From positions 1 to 64,000 of the forward strand of contig JAIUOH010000015.1 of NCBI GenBank assembly GCA_020161315.1: 64,000 nucleotides of DNA, in the 5' to 3' direction. Shown piece by piece: positions 1 through 11,355 of the stretch. Every line of letters starts with the position of its first letter. The first letter of the stretch is position 1. The position numbers were made by a program, and so were the translations under genes. The notes under the pieces were generated by a model. It did not search any database. It was not told the DNA's origin and saw only the letters and a list, made by a program, of their open reading frames with translations. This DNA is from Actinomycetota bacterium (GTDB lineage: Bacteria; Actinomycetota; Actinomycetes; Actinomycetales; Microbacteriaceae).

Positions 1-24
1 CGTTGGAAACCCAGGGACCCGCTA

Positions 25-78
25 GTAACAAAAAGAAACCCGGCCTCTTCCGCATCATTCTGCGGGAGAAACCGGGTT
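25..78 (-). terminator. Rho-independent terminator after tRNA-Ile
   Basis: Read on the minus strand, outer arms AACCCGG/CCGGGTT (72-78 and 37-43) enclose an inner stem (TGCGG.. pairing with CCGCA) and are followed by the T-rich run TTTCTTTTTG. It lies directly downstream of the tRNA gene and should end its transcript. Confidence 0.75.
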
Positions 79-83
79 ATTGG

Positions 84-157
84 TGGGGCTACCAGGACTT
101 GAACCTGGGACCTCTTCATTATCAGTGAAGCGCTCTAACCACCTGAGCTATAGCCCC
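84..157 (-). tRNA. ileT: tRNA-Ile (GAT anticodon)
   Basis: The reverse complement folds as a full cloverleaf of 74 nt: acceptor GGGGCTA/TAGCCCC with discriminator A, a D-arm starting TAGCTCAGGTGGTTAGAGC, anticodon stem CTTCA/TGAAG around a loop with anticodon GAT, and a T-arm with GGTTCAAGTCC. The CCA end is not encoded. It sits downstream of the gyrase genes, a common place for tRNA-Ile in actinobacterial origin regions. The gene symbol is a conventional choice only. Confidence 0.96.
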
Positions 158-178
158 TTGACCAAGAAATGACTCTAC

Positions 179-221
179 CGGAAGTTACGCGAAAACCGAA
201 ATCGAGCGCGCGTAACTTCCG
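179..221. repeat. 13-bp perfect inverted repeat, possible terminator
   Basis: Arms CGGAAGTTACGCG (179-191) and CGCGTAACTTCCG (209-221) enclose a 17-nt loop between the DUF3566 gene and the tRNA gene. On the minus strand it would form a hairpin just after the DUF3566 stop codon. No clear T-run follows, so it may be a processing or pausing hairpin instead of a classic terminator. Confidence 0.6.
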
Positions 222-234
222 AAAAGTCACAAAC

Positions 235-642
235 TTAGTTGCTCGTGAAGCCGAGCTGGAACCCGCCGAGCACGCGCACGAGCAGGTTGTAGATGAGTGC
301 ACCGACCGCACCGAAGGCGGTGCCAACGATCATGTTCAGCACACCCACAACCACAGCAAACGTAAACACCGTGCCGTAGTTGAGCAGCTCGAGCAGGTTG
401 ATCTGGTCGCCCACGATATCCATCATGAGCTCGTTCAGCTTCGCGAGCACACCGGTCGAAAGCAGCACCGTGTAGATGAGCAGCGTTGAAACCACACCTA
501 CAACAACCGCGCAAAGCGACACCAGGAACGAGAACTTCACTGACGACCAGAAGTCGATGTAGACAAGCTTCAGGCGAACCTGCTTGGCAGGCGCTTTCTT
601 GCGCGTCTTCTTCGCAAGCTTGTCGGCGACTGTGTTACTCAT
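235..642 (-). CDS. DUF3566-family membrane protein
   Basis: A 135-residue protein with a basic N-terminus ([11 protein letters not shown], about residues 10-20) followed by two hydrophobic segments (about 33-60 and 92-122). The pattern [18 protein letters not shown] followed by a [20 protein letters not shown] segment is typical of the DUF3566 proteins found after gyrA in Actinobacteria. Function is unknown; the family is predicted to be in the membrane. Its ATG overlaps the gyrA stop by 8 nt (ATGAGTAA), so the two are very probably co-transcribed and translationally coupled. Confidence 0.88.
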   Translation of the reverse strand: MSNTVADKLAKKTRKKAPAKQVRLKLVYIDFWSSVKFSFLVSLCAVVVGVVSTLLIYTVLLSTGVLAKLNELMMDIVGDQINLLELLNYGTVFTFAVVVGVLNMIVGTAFGAVGALIYNLLVRVLGGFQLGFTSN

Positions 643-3196
643 TCAGGGATTCCTTGCTCTCGGTCGGGGTAGCGTCGGCGGGCTGCTGCTCGCCACTCCC
701 CTCGATGCCCTCGGCATCTTCAGAGGCGCCTTCTTCAAGGCCGCGCTCTGTATTTCGTGCGATGCCAATAATACGATCTCCCTCTGGGAATCTCGCAAAT
801 ACCACTCCCATGGTATTACGGCCCTTCGCCGGCACCTCGTCGACCCGTGAACGAACCACCTTGCCGCTAGCAAGCACCACGAGCACTTCGTCCGTCTCAT
901 CAACGATGAACCCACCGACAAGATCGCCGCGGGCCTCATCGAGCTTTGCGACCTTGATGCCGTAGCCGCCGCGGTTCTGGACGCGGTACTCATCGACCGC
1001 CGTGCGCTTCGCGTAGCCGCCCTCGGTGACGATGAAGACGTAACCGCCCTCGGTGATGGTCGAGGCTGCGAGCAGCGCATCACCCTCGCGGAAGTTCATG
1101 CCGCGAACGCCGCTCGTCGAGCGACCCATCGGGCGAAGTGCCTGATCAGACGCGGTAAATCGCACCGACATGCCCTGGCGCGAGATCAGCAGCACATCGT
1201 CGCTCGAGTCTGCGATCAGCGCCGAAACCAGTTCGTCACCCTCGCGCAGCTTGATCGCGATGATGCCACCGGTGCGATTGGTGTCGTACTCGGTGAGTGC
1301 GGTCTTCTTGACGAGCCCGTCGCGCGTTGCGAGAAGCAGGAAGCGCTCATCGAACTCGCGCAGGTCAAGCACCTGGGTGACCGACTCTTCTGGTGCCAAG
1401 GCGAGCAGATTCGCAAGGTGCTGACCCTTTGCGTCGCGACCGCCCTCGGGAATCTCATAGGTCTTCGCACGGTACACACGGCCGGTGTTGGTGAAGAACA
1501 GCAGCCAGTGGTGCGTCGTGGTGACAAAGAAATGCTCGACGATGTCGTCGGCACGCAGTTGCGCACCCTTCACGCCCTTGCCGCCACGATGCTGCGAACG
1601 GTAGTTGTCGATGCGCGTGCGCTTGACGTAGCCACCGCGCGTGATGGTAACAACCATTTCCTCTTCAGGAATCAGGTCTTCCATCGACATATCGCCGTCA
1701 TAACCGTGCATGATCGCGCTGCGGCGTTCGTCACCAAACTTCGCAACGAGTTCACCGAGTTCGGTCACGACGATCGAGCGCTGCTCGGTTGGCGAGGCGA
1801 GAATGCCCTCGTACTCCCGAATCTGCGCTTCGAGCTTCGCCGCGTAGTCAAGAATTTTTTGTCGCTCAAGCGCGGCGAGGCGTCGCAGCTGCAATCCGAG
1901 GATCGCGTCGGCCTGCACCTGGTCGACACCCAGCAGCGACATCAGCCCCTCACGGGCCTCATCTACCGTCGGCGAGCGACGAATCAGCGCGATGACCTCG
2001 TCAAGCGCGTCGAGCGCCTTGAGGTAACCGCGCTGAATGTGAGCTTCGGCCTCTGCCTTGCGCAGGCGGTAGGCGGTACGGCGCACGATCACGTCGATCT
2101 GGTGCTTTGCCCAGTTCGTGATGAAGCCATCGAGCGACAGCGTGCGCGGCACGCCATCGACGATCGCGAGCATGTTCGCGCCAAAGTTCTCTTGAAGCTG
2201 CGTGTGCTTGTAGAGGTTGTTCAGCACGACCTTCGCGATCGCATCGCGCTTCAGCACGATCACGAGGCGCTGGCCGGTGCGGCCGCTGGTCTCGTCGCGA
2301 ATGTCAGAGATACCGGCGACGCGGCCTTCCTTGACCAGGTCTGCGATCTTCACGGCCAGGTTGTCGGGGTTTACCTGGTACGGCAGTTCGGTAACAACGA
2401 GGCAGGTGCGTCCCTGAATTTCCTCGATGTTGACGACGGCGCGCATGGTGATCGAGCCGCGACCGGTGCGGTACGCATCACGAATCCCCTTAGTGCCAAG
2501 GATCTGCGCGCCCGTTGGAAAGTCTGGCCCCTTGACGCGCTCCATCAGCGCTTCGAGCAGTTCCTCGCGGGTGGCCTCGGGGTGCTCAAGATGCCAGGTG
2601 GCCGCCTCAGCTACCTCACGCAGGTTGTGCGGAGGAATGTTCGTCGCCATACCAACGGCGATACCGACCGAGCCGTTGACAAGCAGGTTTGGGAAGCGCG
2701 CGGTGAGTACCGTCGGCTCCTGCGTGCGACCGTCGTAGTTGTCTTGAAAATCTACGGTGTCTTCATCGATGTCGCGCACCATCTCCATGGCGAGCGGCGA
2801 CATTTTTGTCTCGGTGTAGCGGTGTGCTGCCGCACCGTCGTTGCCTGGTGAGCCGAAGTTGCCCTGGCCGAGCGCGAGCGGGTAGCGCATTGCCCACGGC
2901 TGCACGAGACGAACGAGCGAGTCGTAGACCGCGCTGTCACCGTGCGGGTGAAACTGGCCCATGACATCACCGATGACACGGGTGCACTTCGAGAATGCTT
3001 TGTCGGGTCGGTAACCACCGTCGTACATCGTGTAGATCACGCGGCGGTGCACGGGCTTCAGTCCGTCACGCACATCTGGTAGCGCGCGGCCCACGATCAC
3101 GCTCATCGCGTAGTCGAGGTACGAACGCTGCATCTCGAGCTGCAGGTCTACCTGATCGATCTTGCCGTGCACCGAAAGATCGTTCTGATCGGCCAT
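635..3196 (-). CDS. gyrA: DNA gyrase subunit A
   Basis: An 853-residue GyrA, the breakage-reunion subunit of the type II topoisomerase that introduces negative supercoils in an A2B2 complex with GyrB. The N-terminal domain has the catalytic tyrosine in AAAHRYTE (Tyr127). The quinolone-determining stretch [10 protein letters not shown] has Ser88 and Asp92, a sensitive-type configuration. The C-terminal half carries the beta-pinwheel repeats of the gyrase GyrA C-terminal domain, with motifs such as GGRDAKGQ and NRGGYGIK. The ATG at 3196 (MADQND) was chosen because the longer reading frame would run into gyrB, and AGAAGAG precedes this ATG. It lies 25 bp after gyrB, in the same operon. Confidence 0.97.
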   Translation of the reverse strand: MADQNDLSVHGKIDQVDLQLEMQRSYLDYAMSVIVGRALPDVRDGLKPVHRRVIYTMYDGGYRPDKAFSKCTRVIGDVMGQFHPHGDSAVYDSLVRLVQPWAMRYPLALGQGNFGSPGNDGAAAHRYTETKMSPLAMEMVRDIDEDTVDFQDNYDGRTQEPTVLTARFPNLLVNGSVGIAVGMATNIPPHNLREVAEAATWHLEHPEATREELLEALMERVKGPDFPTGAQILGTKGIRDAYRTGRGSITMRAVVNIEEIQGRTCLVVTELPYQVNPDNLAVKIADLVKEGRVAGISDIRDETSGRTGQRLVIVLKRDAIAKVVLNNLYKHTQLQENFGANMLAIVDGVPRTLSLDGFITNWAKHQIDVIVRRTAYRLRKAEAEAHIQRGYLKALDALDEVIALIRRSPTVDEAREGLMSLLGVDQVQADAILGLQLRRLAALERQKILDYAAKLEAQIREYEGILASPTEQRSIVVTELGELVAKFGDERRSAIMHGYDGDMSMEDLIPEEEMVVTITRGGYVKRTRIDNYRSQHRGGKGVKGAQLRADDIVEHFFVTTTHHWLLFFTNTGRVYRAKTYEIPEGGRDAKGQHLANLLALAPEESVTQVLDLREFDERFLLLATRDGLVKKTALTEYDTNRTGGIIAIKLREGDELVSALIADSSDDVLLISRQGMSVRFTASDQALRPMGRSTSGVRGMNFREGDALLAASTITEGGYVFIVTEGGYAKRTAVDEYRVQNRGGYGIKVAKLDEARGDLVGGFIVDETDEVLVVLASGKVVRSRVDEVPAKGRNTMGVVFARFPEGDRIIGIARNTERGLEEGASEDAEGIEGSGEQQPADATPTESKESLNE

Positions 3197-3221
3197 TTCG
3201 TTCTCTTCTGGGGTCTGGTTT

Positions 3222-5312
<2,091 letters not shown>

Positions 5313-5466
5313 TTATCGCGCGCGAAAGCCCCCCTATCGCGCGATTGAGAGCTACTTTTTGCGAGGGATCGACCCCTTCTCAAGAATCTACGCGTGATTT
5401 GAGTAAAACTACGCTCTCTATTCGAAGTTTTGGCAGGACTTTGCCCCTTAGCGACAGCCCACGACT

Positions 5467-5955
5467 TTACCCGTAGGTGTCCCTTGGGCCTCTACCTTTG
5501 ATGACGCGCGACCCGTGCCGCCAGCTTGGCGCTCCGGGCGCAAGGAACCTCAAGTCTTCAACGCCAGCTTCAGGGTAGAGCTCAACGATTCGAGTCAACA
5601 CGTCGGCGCGCATTCTTCGCAGTTCGGTAGCCCATGCAGTCGAGTCGCATTGCACTGTGAGTACCCCGTCTCGCAGTTCAACCACGCGGGTATGTGGCGC
5701 GGTGGTTTCACCGACCAGTTCTGGCCAGTCAGAAATCACCTTTGCCTGCTCGAGCTCGGTAGTCCAACCCATGTCTTCTGTGGCAATAGCCAGCACTGAC
5801 TCCAGAGTTTTTGGCTCACGACCAGGGGAAAATGGCGAGCCGCTCGATTCGCGCCGTGACTTTCTCAGACCGCGACGCCTAAGGGGCATTCCCTTCCAGA
5901 GTGCCTTTGCCTGCTGATAGGCGTCGCTGGCGAAACTCCCGTTTTGCTCAGACAA
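5467..5955 (-). CDS. dciA: DciA-like protein (DUF721)
   Basis: A 162-residue protein with a basic N-terminal linker (MPLRRRGLRKSRRESS) and a DUF721 domain from about residue 50 (LESVLAIATEDMGW, then SDWPELVGETTAPHTRVVELRDGVL and LRRMRADVLTRI). DUF721 proteins include DciA, a replicative-helicase operator in bacteria without DnaC or DnaI; the position next to recF is standard in Actinobacteria. The assigned TTG start overlaps the 3' end of recF by 8 nt. A later in-frame start is possible. The domain call is firm; the helicase-loading role is inferred from the family. Confidence 0.85.
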   Translation of the reverse strand: MSEQNGSFASDAYQQAKALWKGMPLRRRGLRKSRRESSGSPFSPGREPKTLESVLAIATEDMGWTTELEQAKVISDWPELVGETTAPHTRVVELRDGVLTVQCDSTAWATELRRMRADVLTRIVELYPEAGVEDLRFLAPGAPSWRHGSRVIKGRGPRDTYG

Positions 5956-7162
5956 AGTTCACCTCGACGCCAGACGCGAGGTCGCCGTCATTACCGATCT
6001 CTTGCACCGCGCCGGCTTCGATACGAACTCGATGCCATTTCCCTTCCGGAACATCGCCTTCGACCGCCGCGGTCACAATTACCTGCTCAAACGCGGAAAC
6101 CTCAGTCATGAGTGCCGCTCGACGGCGGGCATCAAGCTCGGCGAAGACATCGTCAAGAATAATGACAGGGTCTCCGGATGGGGATTCTTCTCTGAGTAAT
6201 TTCGCCAGGCTTAGCCTGAGTGCAAGAGCGAATGACCAAGATTCGCCGTGACTCGCGTACCCTTTCACAGGCAGGGCGTTCAACTCAAAGAGGGCGTCGT
6301 CCCTGTGTGGGCCCACCAGAGTTACCCCGCGGTCGAGTTCCTGCCGCCGCACATTCGCGAGCGCCTCGCGAAATTGAAGTTCGAGTGTTTCACGTGAAAC
6401 ATCCGCTTCTAAACTTGTGGAGTCATTCGATGTTTCACGTGAAACACTCCGCCTCTTGAGGGTTTGAGTGACGGACTCGATCAATGAGATTTGTGGCCGG
6501 TGGTCGTGTTCGACAATGGACGCGTATCCGCTCGCAAGCGGGGACCCAAGCACTCGCACCAAGGATCGACGGGCCGCCATAATTCGCACCCCAAGATCAA
6601 CAAGTTGGTCATCCCAAACCGAAAGGGTCGCTTCGACTGATCCAGCTGCTGTGTGAGAACGTGCGGTCTTCAGTAGTGTCGTGCGTTGCCGAACAACCCG
6701 CTCGTAGTCTGCCAGAACTCCCGCAAACACCGGATTTCTTGCAGCCACGGCCTCATCGAGAAAGCGGCGTCTTATCGAGGGGTCGCCTTTCACCAACGCG
6801 AGATCTTCTGGCGCAAATACCACACAACTAAACCAGCGTGTCAGCTCGCGAGGTCGAACCCCATTCTTGTTTACCTGAGCGCGGTTCGCTTTCTCGCGAT
6901 TGAGCTGCACCTCAAGAAGCACGTCTCGCTCTTCAACCGCGGCCTTCATGCGTACAATAGCGGTGGTAGCACCGGCCCGTATCATGGCCGAATCCCCCGT
7001 AACTCTGTGCGAGCCAAGATTCGAGAAATATGCGATTGCCTCGACAAGGTTGGTCTTACCTTGACCATTTCGCCCCACTATGAGGTTGAGGCCTCGCGTA
7101 AAGGGAACCTCTGCCTCACAATAGTTGCGAAAATCACTCAGAGAAAGATGCGTCACCCGCAT
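5948..7162 (-). CDS. recF: DNA replication and repair protein RecF
   Basis: A 404-residue SMC-like ATPase of the RecFOR gap-repair pathway. Walker A is GRNGQGKT (30-37), and the C-terminal Walker B/D-loop region is IILDDVFAELDARRR (about 334-348). FRNY near the N-terminus and LVGPHRDD (about 282-289) are family motifs. Two perfect parS sequences lie within the gene and encode SVSRET (239-244) and DVSRET (254-259) in a hydrophilic, apparently variable linker. The gene is 12 bp after dnaN and overlaps dciA. Confidence 0.96.
   Translation of the reverse strand: MRVTHLSLSDFRNYCEAEVPFTRGLNLIVGRNGQGKTNLVEAIAYFSNLGSHRVTGDSAMIRAGATTAIVRMKAAVEERDVLLEVQLNREKANRAQVNKNGVRPRELTRWFSCVVFAPEDLALVKGDPSIRRRFLDEAVAARNPVFAGVLADYERVVRQRTTLLKTARSHTAAGSVEATLSVWDDQLVDLGVRIMAARRSLVRVLGSPLASGYASIVEHDHRPQISLIESVTQTLKRRSVSRETSNDSTSLEADVSRETLELQFREALANVRRQELDRGVTLVGPHRDDALFELNALPVKGYASHGESWSFALALRLSLAKLLREESPSGDPVIILDDVFAELDARRRAALMTEVSAFEQVIVTAAVEGDVPEGKWHRVRIEAGAVQEIGNDGDLASGVEVNFV
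6386..6401. promoter_or_regulatory. parS centromere site 1 (inside recF)
   Basis: TGTTTCACGTGAAACA is a perfect 16-bp match to the bacterial parS consensus bound by ParB. It lies within recF, about 8 kb from parAB and 2 kb from the likely oriC, the usual zone for parS. Confidence 0.95.
6431..6446. promoter_or_regulatory. parS centromere site 2 (inside recF)
   Basis: A second perfect TGTTTCACGTGAAACA, centred 45 bp from site 1. Together the two form a doublet for ParB loading close to the origin. Confidence 0.95.
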
Positions 7163-7174
7163 CGCCGCACTCCC

Positions 7175-8317
7175 CTATCGGAGCAGCAGGTTTGGCTGCA
7201 AAAGGTAGCGGAAACTTTGCTGATCAGCATCTTCCTTGCTGCGCTGACTCGTAATCAGCACGGGGCCGGGCTTGCTCGCGTTCTCGGTCCGGGTAAATCC
7301 GATCCGAGCAAACTCCGAGTGCGTCGACCGCAATCCGTCAAGCAAAAACTGAGGCTTGAGCGAAACGATCATCTCATCACCCACGAGATGCGCATCTACT
7401 GTCTCAACGGCCTGAGCCGTTTCAGAACCCGCAGCTTCGAGCGTCACCTGACCCTCGGTGAACGAAAAGCGAAGTGCCGCCTCGCGCTCGAGCACGAGAC
7501 CAACGCGGCCAACGGCCTCGACGAGCTCTGAAGTGCTCATCACCGCGTAGTTGTCGATATTTTCAGGGAACAAACGACCAACCGGCGGATAGTTGCCCTT
7601 GATGAGCAAAGAAGTAACGGTCTTGTTTCCCCCAGTAAACGCAATCAGTTCACGTTCGCCGTCTTTGACAATCGCGACCTGCACGGTACCGCTCGATCCA
7701 AAGGTCTTTCCAACCTCAATCACGACCTTCGCCGGCACCAAAGCGGAAAGCTCCTGATCACCGTCGAGTTGCTGCCAATCGATACGACGAGTTGCTACTC
7801 GGTATCGGTCTGTCGCAGTCAGGGTCAGTGCGTTCTCGCTTACCTCGAACTGCACGCCCGTGATCACCGGAGTGACGTCGTCCTTCGAAGCGGCCAAAGA
7901 AACCTGAGCCACAGCCTCAGCAAATGCATCGGCGGGCACAGCGCCCGTCACGGTATCAATTCGTGGAACCTGAGGGTACTCCTCAACGGGCATCGCAGGG
8001 AGGCTGAACGAGGCCGAGCCGCATCGAATCTGAACTCGAGTTTCGACGAGTGTCACCTCAACGTCGGAGTGCGGCAGTCGAGAAGCGATGTCGCCGAGCA
8101 GACGGCCAGATACCAAAGCGCGCCCAGCCTCAGCAATGTCTGCTGTGATCGAAGTGCGAGCGGAGGTCTCATAATCGAAAGACGAAATCGTGAGCTCACC
8201 GTCAATCGCCTCAATAAGCGCACCACTGAGCAGAGGTTGGGTCGGACGCTGCGGCAACAGCTTTGCCGCAAACGAGACAGCCTCGCTGAACACGTCTCGG
8301 TTGACGGTAAAACGCAT
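7175..8317 (-). CDS. dnaN: DNA polymerase III beta subunit (sliding clamp)
   Basis: A 380-residue beta clamp made of three repeated domains; it tethers polymerase III and other partners to DNA. Family landmarks include the N-terminal MRFTVNRDVFSEAVSFAAKLLP, LVSGRLLGDIASRLP, the second-domain TATDRYRVATR and the C-terminal FRYLLQPNLLLR, which replaces the usual LMPMR ending. It reads leftward from the origin region, with recF 12 bp downstream. AGGAGATGCC precedes the ATG, a good ribosome binding site. Confidence 0.96.
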   Translation of the reverse strand: MRFTVNRDVFSEAVSFAAKLLPQRPTQPLLSGALIEAIDGELTISSFDYETSARTSITADIAEAGRALVSGRLLGDIASRLPHSDVEVTLVETRVQIRCGSASFSLPAMPVEEYPQVPRIDTVTGAVPADAFAEAVAQVSLAASKDDVTPVITGVQFEVSENALTLTATDRYRVATRRIDWQQLDGDQELSALVPAKVVIEVGKTFGSSGTVQVAIVKDGERELIAFTGGNKTVTSLLIKGNYPPVGRLFPENIDNYAVMSTSELVEAVGRVGLVLEREAALRFSFTEGQVTLEAAGSETAQAVETVDAHLVGDEMIVSLKPQFLLDGLRSTHSEFARIGFTRTENASKPGPVLITSQRSKEDADQQSFRYLLQPNLLLR

Positions 8318-8724
8318 GGCATCTCCTTAGTGGGGACGGTGAATTACATGCTGAAGGCAGCACGCTCGTCTCACAATCTTTGCATACTCGGAGAGTGATG
8401 CGAATGACACGGCCTTTGAGCGGCGGCCGGACGACCGCAAGGCGTTATTGAGAGCCTCTATGAAAAGTAAATAAATTGTTAATAGTAATAAGTCCTGTGG
8501 AAACTGTGGATAACTCGAGCGATCCCAATTCACGACAGGGAACTACAAGCTTGTGAGTTGTTGGCGGGCCGTGGATAACCCACCTTCCGCATGAAACCGC
8601 GAAAGTTGGCGAGGTGGCTATCCCTCACAGGCGAAAGCAATTCATCCACATCGACACGCGAGTTGTCCCCAGTTATTCACAGGTCAGGCCAATGCTGTGG
8701 ATAACTCGAGCGCCCTCTGTTTAC
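8318..8724. other. oriC: Probable oriC: DnaA boxes and AT-rich stretch
   Basis: This 407-bp gene-free gap between dnaN and dnaA has two consensus DnaA boxes read as TGTGGATAA (8505-8513 and 8696-8704). One-mismatch boxes are CGTGGATAA (8570-8578), TCATCCACA (8642-8650) and TTATTCACA (8673-8681); TTGTCCCCA (8663-8671) is weaker. An AT-rich segment at 8462-8492 (AAGTAAATAAATTGTTAATA and following) next to the first box is a plausible unwinding element. Location between dnaA and dnaN is the standard actinobacterial oriC. Boxes were found by eye, so weaker ones may be missed. Confidence 0.88.
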
Positions 8725-10167
8725 TTAGCGGGCGCTTTTGATGAGAGAAGTGAGCTCAGCGACCTGGTTAAAAATCGACCGACGCTCCGCGATGAGCTGG
8801 GTGATCTTCTTGCACGCGTACATGACTGTGGTGTGGTCACGGCCGCCAAAAAGCTGGCCGATTTTTGGCAGCGACAGAGATGTCAGCTCCCTGCAGAGAT
8901 ACATTGCGATTTGTCGCGCAAGCGCGATCTGCTGGGCTCGCGAAGGGCCATAGAGATCGTCAACCGCTAGATCGAAGTAGTCCGCAGTCCGACTGATGAT
9001 GTCAGAAGGCTGCACATCGTTGTCCTCGTCCAGAGTGATCAGATCTTTGAGCACGATCTGCGCAAGAGGCAAGTCGATGTGCTGCTGCTGCAGGCTTGCG
9101 AATGCAGTGACGCGAATCAGTGCACCTTCGAGTTCACGAATGTTCGAGGTGAATTTCGACGCAATAAACTCCAGCACCTGATGATCGAGCTCAAGCTGCT
9201 CGCGCTGGGCCTTCTTTCGCAAAATTGCGATTCTGGTCTCGAGATCGGGTACCTGAATATCTGTAAGCAGACCCCACTCAAATCGAGAAAGCATTCGCTC
9301 TTCGAAGCCACGCAACTGCTTTGGCTGCACATCGCTGGTGATGACCACCTGTTTGTTGTGCCCGTGCAAGGTATTGAAGGTGTGGAAGAACGCCTCCTGC
9401 GTTTCTGCCTTGCCCTCAAGAAACTGAATGTCGTCGATCAGCAACACATCAATGCCACGGTACCGAGCGTGGAATGCCGCTCCCTGGTTGTTCGCGATCG
9501 AGTTAATGAAATCGTTCGTAAAATCTTCGGAACTCACGTAACGTACGCGGATCTCGGGATAAAGTTCGCGAGCATAGTGCCCGATTGCGTGCAACAGGTG
9601 GGTTTTTCCGAGACCAGAGTCGCCGTAAATGAACAGCGGATTGTACGCACGGGCAGGGGCCTCGCCGACCGCGACAGCTGCGGCGTGAGCAAAGCGATTG
9701 GACTGCCCGATCACGAAGGTGTCGAAGTGATACTTCGGGTTGAGCCTGCTGTCGAGCACTTCAGGGACCCCATGCTTTGCAAGCGGCTCATTGAGAGGCC
9801 GAGATGCTTCGTTCACCACGCCGCCGGTAAACGAACCGGTTTCGGCAATCGATTGCTTCGGAGAAACGACCTCTTCGGGTTCGGGGTCGATCGCGGGCTG
9901 CGCGTCTGGATCGACCACGACAACAAAGCTTTCAATGCCGACTGCATCAGGAATCGAAGCAATTGCGCTCATGATTGCCGGGCGAAGCTTGTTCTCAAGC
10001 AGCTTCAGCGTGAAATCGTGCTGGACCGCGAGATACAGCATGCCGGCACCAACGCCCCGGGGCACCGCAAGCGCAAGCTGAGCGCCGACTGCGGGGCCCA
10101 CAGATGGGTCACCCATGACTGCATGGGTGACCTGCGCCCAAACGCGCATTACCTCTTCTTCAGTCAT
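8725..10167 (-). CDS. dnaA: Chromosomal replication initiator protein DnaA
   Basis: A 480-residue DnaA. Domain I is at the N-terminus, followed by an acidic, Pro-rich linker (about 88-130). The AAA+ domain has Walker A GDSGLGKT (182-189) and Walker B-type LLIDDIQFL, and domain IV ends with the DnaA-box-binding signature [15 protein letters not shown]. The ATG at 10167 is preceded by CGAGGAACTC, a good ribosome binding site. DnaA-box-like sites on both sides suggest autoregulation. It is transcribed toward oriC and away from rpmH. Confidence 0.97.
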   Translation of the reverse strand: MTEEEVMRVWAQVTHAVMGDPSVGPAVGAQLALAVPRGVGAGMLYLAVQHDFTLKLLENKLRPAIMSAIASIPDAVGIESFVVVVDPDAQPAIDPEPEEVVSPKQSIAETGSFTGGVVNEASRPLNEPLAKHGVPEVLDSRLNPKYHFDTFVIGQSNRFAHAAAVAVGEAPARAYNPLFIYGDSGLGKTHLLHAIGHYARELYPEIRVRYVSSEDFTNDFINSIANNQGAAFHARYRGIDVLLIDDIQFLEGKAETQEAFFHTFNTLHGHNKQVVITSDVQPKQLRGFEERMLSRFEWGLLTDIQVPDLETRIAILRKKAQREQLELDHQVLEFIASKFTSNIRELEGALIRVTAFASLQQQHIDLPLAQIVLKDLITLDEDNDVQPSDIISRTADYFDLAVDDLYGPSRAQQIALARQIAMYLCRELTSLSLPKIGQLFGGRDHTTVMYACKKITQLIAERRSIFNQVAELTSLIKSAR

Positions 10168-10529
10168 GAGTTCCTCGTATAATGTGAACGACTATTCACA
10201 GGTGATCCCACAAATTAGTTCACAGGGAGTGATGTGGGGGCAAAAGCACTAGATCCCTTGCAGGGTCTGGCCTCGATAACGTCTTCGTTCACGCTAGTCA
10301 CAGATTTGTCCACAGGCAAGTTGAAAACGTTCTCCCCACCTCGGCTATCATTGGGACACACCGAGATGAATCGGGCCGCACCCCTCAGGGAGGCCGATAA
10401 TCCGCCTTTTTGCGTGCTCTCTTTGACTCTGAGCCGCAATAGGCGTAGACTTTCTGACTTGTATGGGCGCACAAGCGTGCCCACCCACCGACTTTCGGTG
10501 CCGCAAGGCACAGACTTCACGGAGTTTTC
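10168..10529. other. dnaA-rpmH divergent intergenic region with DnaA-box-like sites
   Basis: This 362-bp gap separates divergent dnaA and rpmH. It contains TTGTCCACA (10306-10314, one mismatch from the DnaA-box consensus) and weaker CTATTCACA (10192-10200) near the dnaA start. The right side carries the rpmH promoter. It may be a second arm of a split origin or only the dnaA autoregulatory region. Confidence 0.6.
10423..10451 (+). promoter_or_regulatory. Promoter of rpmH-rnpA operon
   Basis: TTGACT (10423-10428) and TAGACT (10446-10451) are separated by 17 bp, a close match to a housekeeping sigma-70-type promoter. About 78 bp of leader precede the rpmH ATG. Confidence 0.75.
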
Positions 10530-10667
10530 ATGAGCAAGCGTACTTTTCAGCCCAACAATCGCCGCCGCGCCAAGGTGCACGGCTTCCGCGCTCGCATGCG
10601 CACCCGCGCTGGCCGCGCGATCATCACGGCTCGCCGCGGCAAGGGCCGCGCGAAGCTGACCGCGTAA
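10530..10667 (+). CDS. rpmH: Large ribosomal subunit protein bL34
   Basis: A 45-residue, very basic protein ([18 protein letters not shown] at the N-terminus, KGRAKLTA at the C-terminus) that matches the complete bL34 family. It is the first gene of the rightward rpmH-rnpA-yidD-yidC-khpB-rsmG cluster. ACGGAGTTTTC precedes the ATG, giving a GGAG ribosome binding site. Confidence 0.97.
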   Translation: MSKRTFQPNNRRRAKVHGFRARMRTRAGRAIITARRGKGRAKLTA

Positions 10668-10688
10668 TTCTTCTACTCTGCGGGCGAC

Positions 10689-11045
10689 GTGCCAGCGAAG
10701 CATCACCGAGTCACTCGGGGCGATGACTACCGCCACATCGTACGCAAAGGCAACCGCGTGGGGGGTGCAAACTGCATCACCCACGCGGTTTTGCATGTTG
10801 AGGCGGGTAAACCGGCACGATTTGGCTTCATTGTTTCAAAAGCCGTGGGCAACGCGGTGACACGCAATCTGGTGCGTCGTCGCTTGAAGTCGATCGTTGA
10901 ACAGCGATTGTCAGATGGCTTCACTGGCGCCGATGTGGTCTTTCGCATGATGCCGCGCTCGGCAGATACCTCGTTCCAAGACCTCAAAGATGAGACGAAT
11001 CGAGCGTTGGATCGTATCGAACGGCTTCGAGCGGAGTCACAATGA
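10689..11045 (+). CDS. rnpA: Ribonuclease P protein component
   Basis: A 118-residue basic protein that assists the RNase P RNA in trimming tRNA 5' leaders. The family signature is FGFIVSKAVGNAVTRNLVRRRLK, with its RNR-type core NLVRRRLK around residues 60-67. The GTG start gives MPAKHHRVTRGDDYR, the usual N-terminus. It begins 21 bp after rpmH and overlaps yidD by 4 nt (ATGA). Confidence 0.95.
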   Translation: MPAKHHRVTRGDDYRHIVRKGNRVGGANCITHAVLHVEAGKPARFGFIVSKAVGNAVTRNLVRRRLKSIVEQRLSDGFTGADVVFRMMPRSADTSFQDLKDETNRALDRIERLRAESQ

Positions 11046-11353
11046 TTGGTCGCATCGCTCAGGAGATCTGGCTGCTCCCCCGCAACGCAGCAATTACGTT
11101 TATGCACGGCTACCGCCGTGTGATCTCACCGCTCTATGGCCAGGTCTGCAGGTACTATCCAAGTTGTTCGCGCTACGCTTTGGAAGTATTCCAGCGCCAA
11201 GGCTTTGTGGTCGGCGTGGCGCTCACCCTGTGGCGGCTAGCCCGCTGCAACCCGTTCTCGGCGGGAGGCATTGATGATGCGCCCGAGCGAGCACACCCAA
11301 GTTTTCCAATAAATGCACGCGGATTCGTTCGCCCAAGTACTCGAAAGTCCTGA
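11042..11353 (+). CDS. yidD: Membrane protein insertion efficiency factor YidD
   Basis: A 103-residue protein with the YidD core ISPLYGQVCRYYPSCSRYAL, including the conserved cysteine cluster C-x-Y-x-P-S-C-S-x-Y, followed by RLARCNPFSAGGIDD. Family members are small membrane-associated proteins that help YidC-dependent insertion. The start overlaps rnpA (ATGA). The C-terminal extension after GGIDD is variable in the family. Confidence 0.93.
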   Translation: MIGRIAQEIWLLPRNAAITFMHGYRRVISPLYGQVCRYYPSCSRYALEVFQRQGFVVGVALTLWRLARCNPFSAGGIDDAPERAHPSFPINARGFVRPSTRKS

Positions 11354-11355
11354 TC

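Noticed and set aside
1418..2851. 477-codon open frame antisense to gyrA
   Set aside because: Lies fully opposite a conserved gyrA; its residues have no family character and long antisense frames are common at this GC content.
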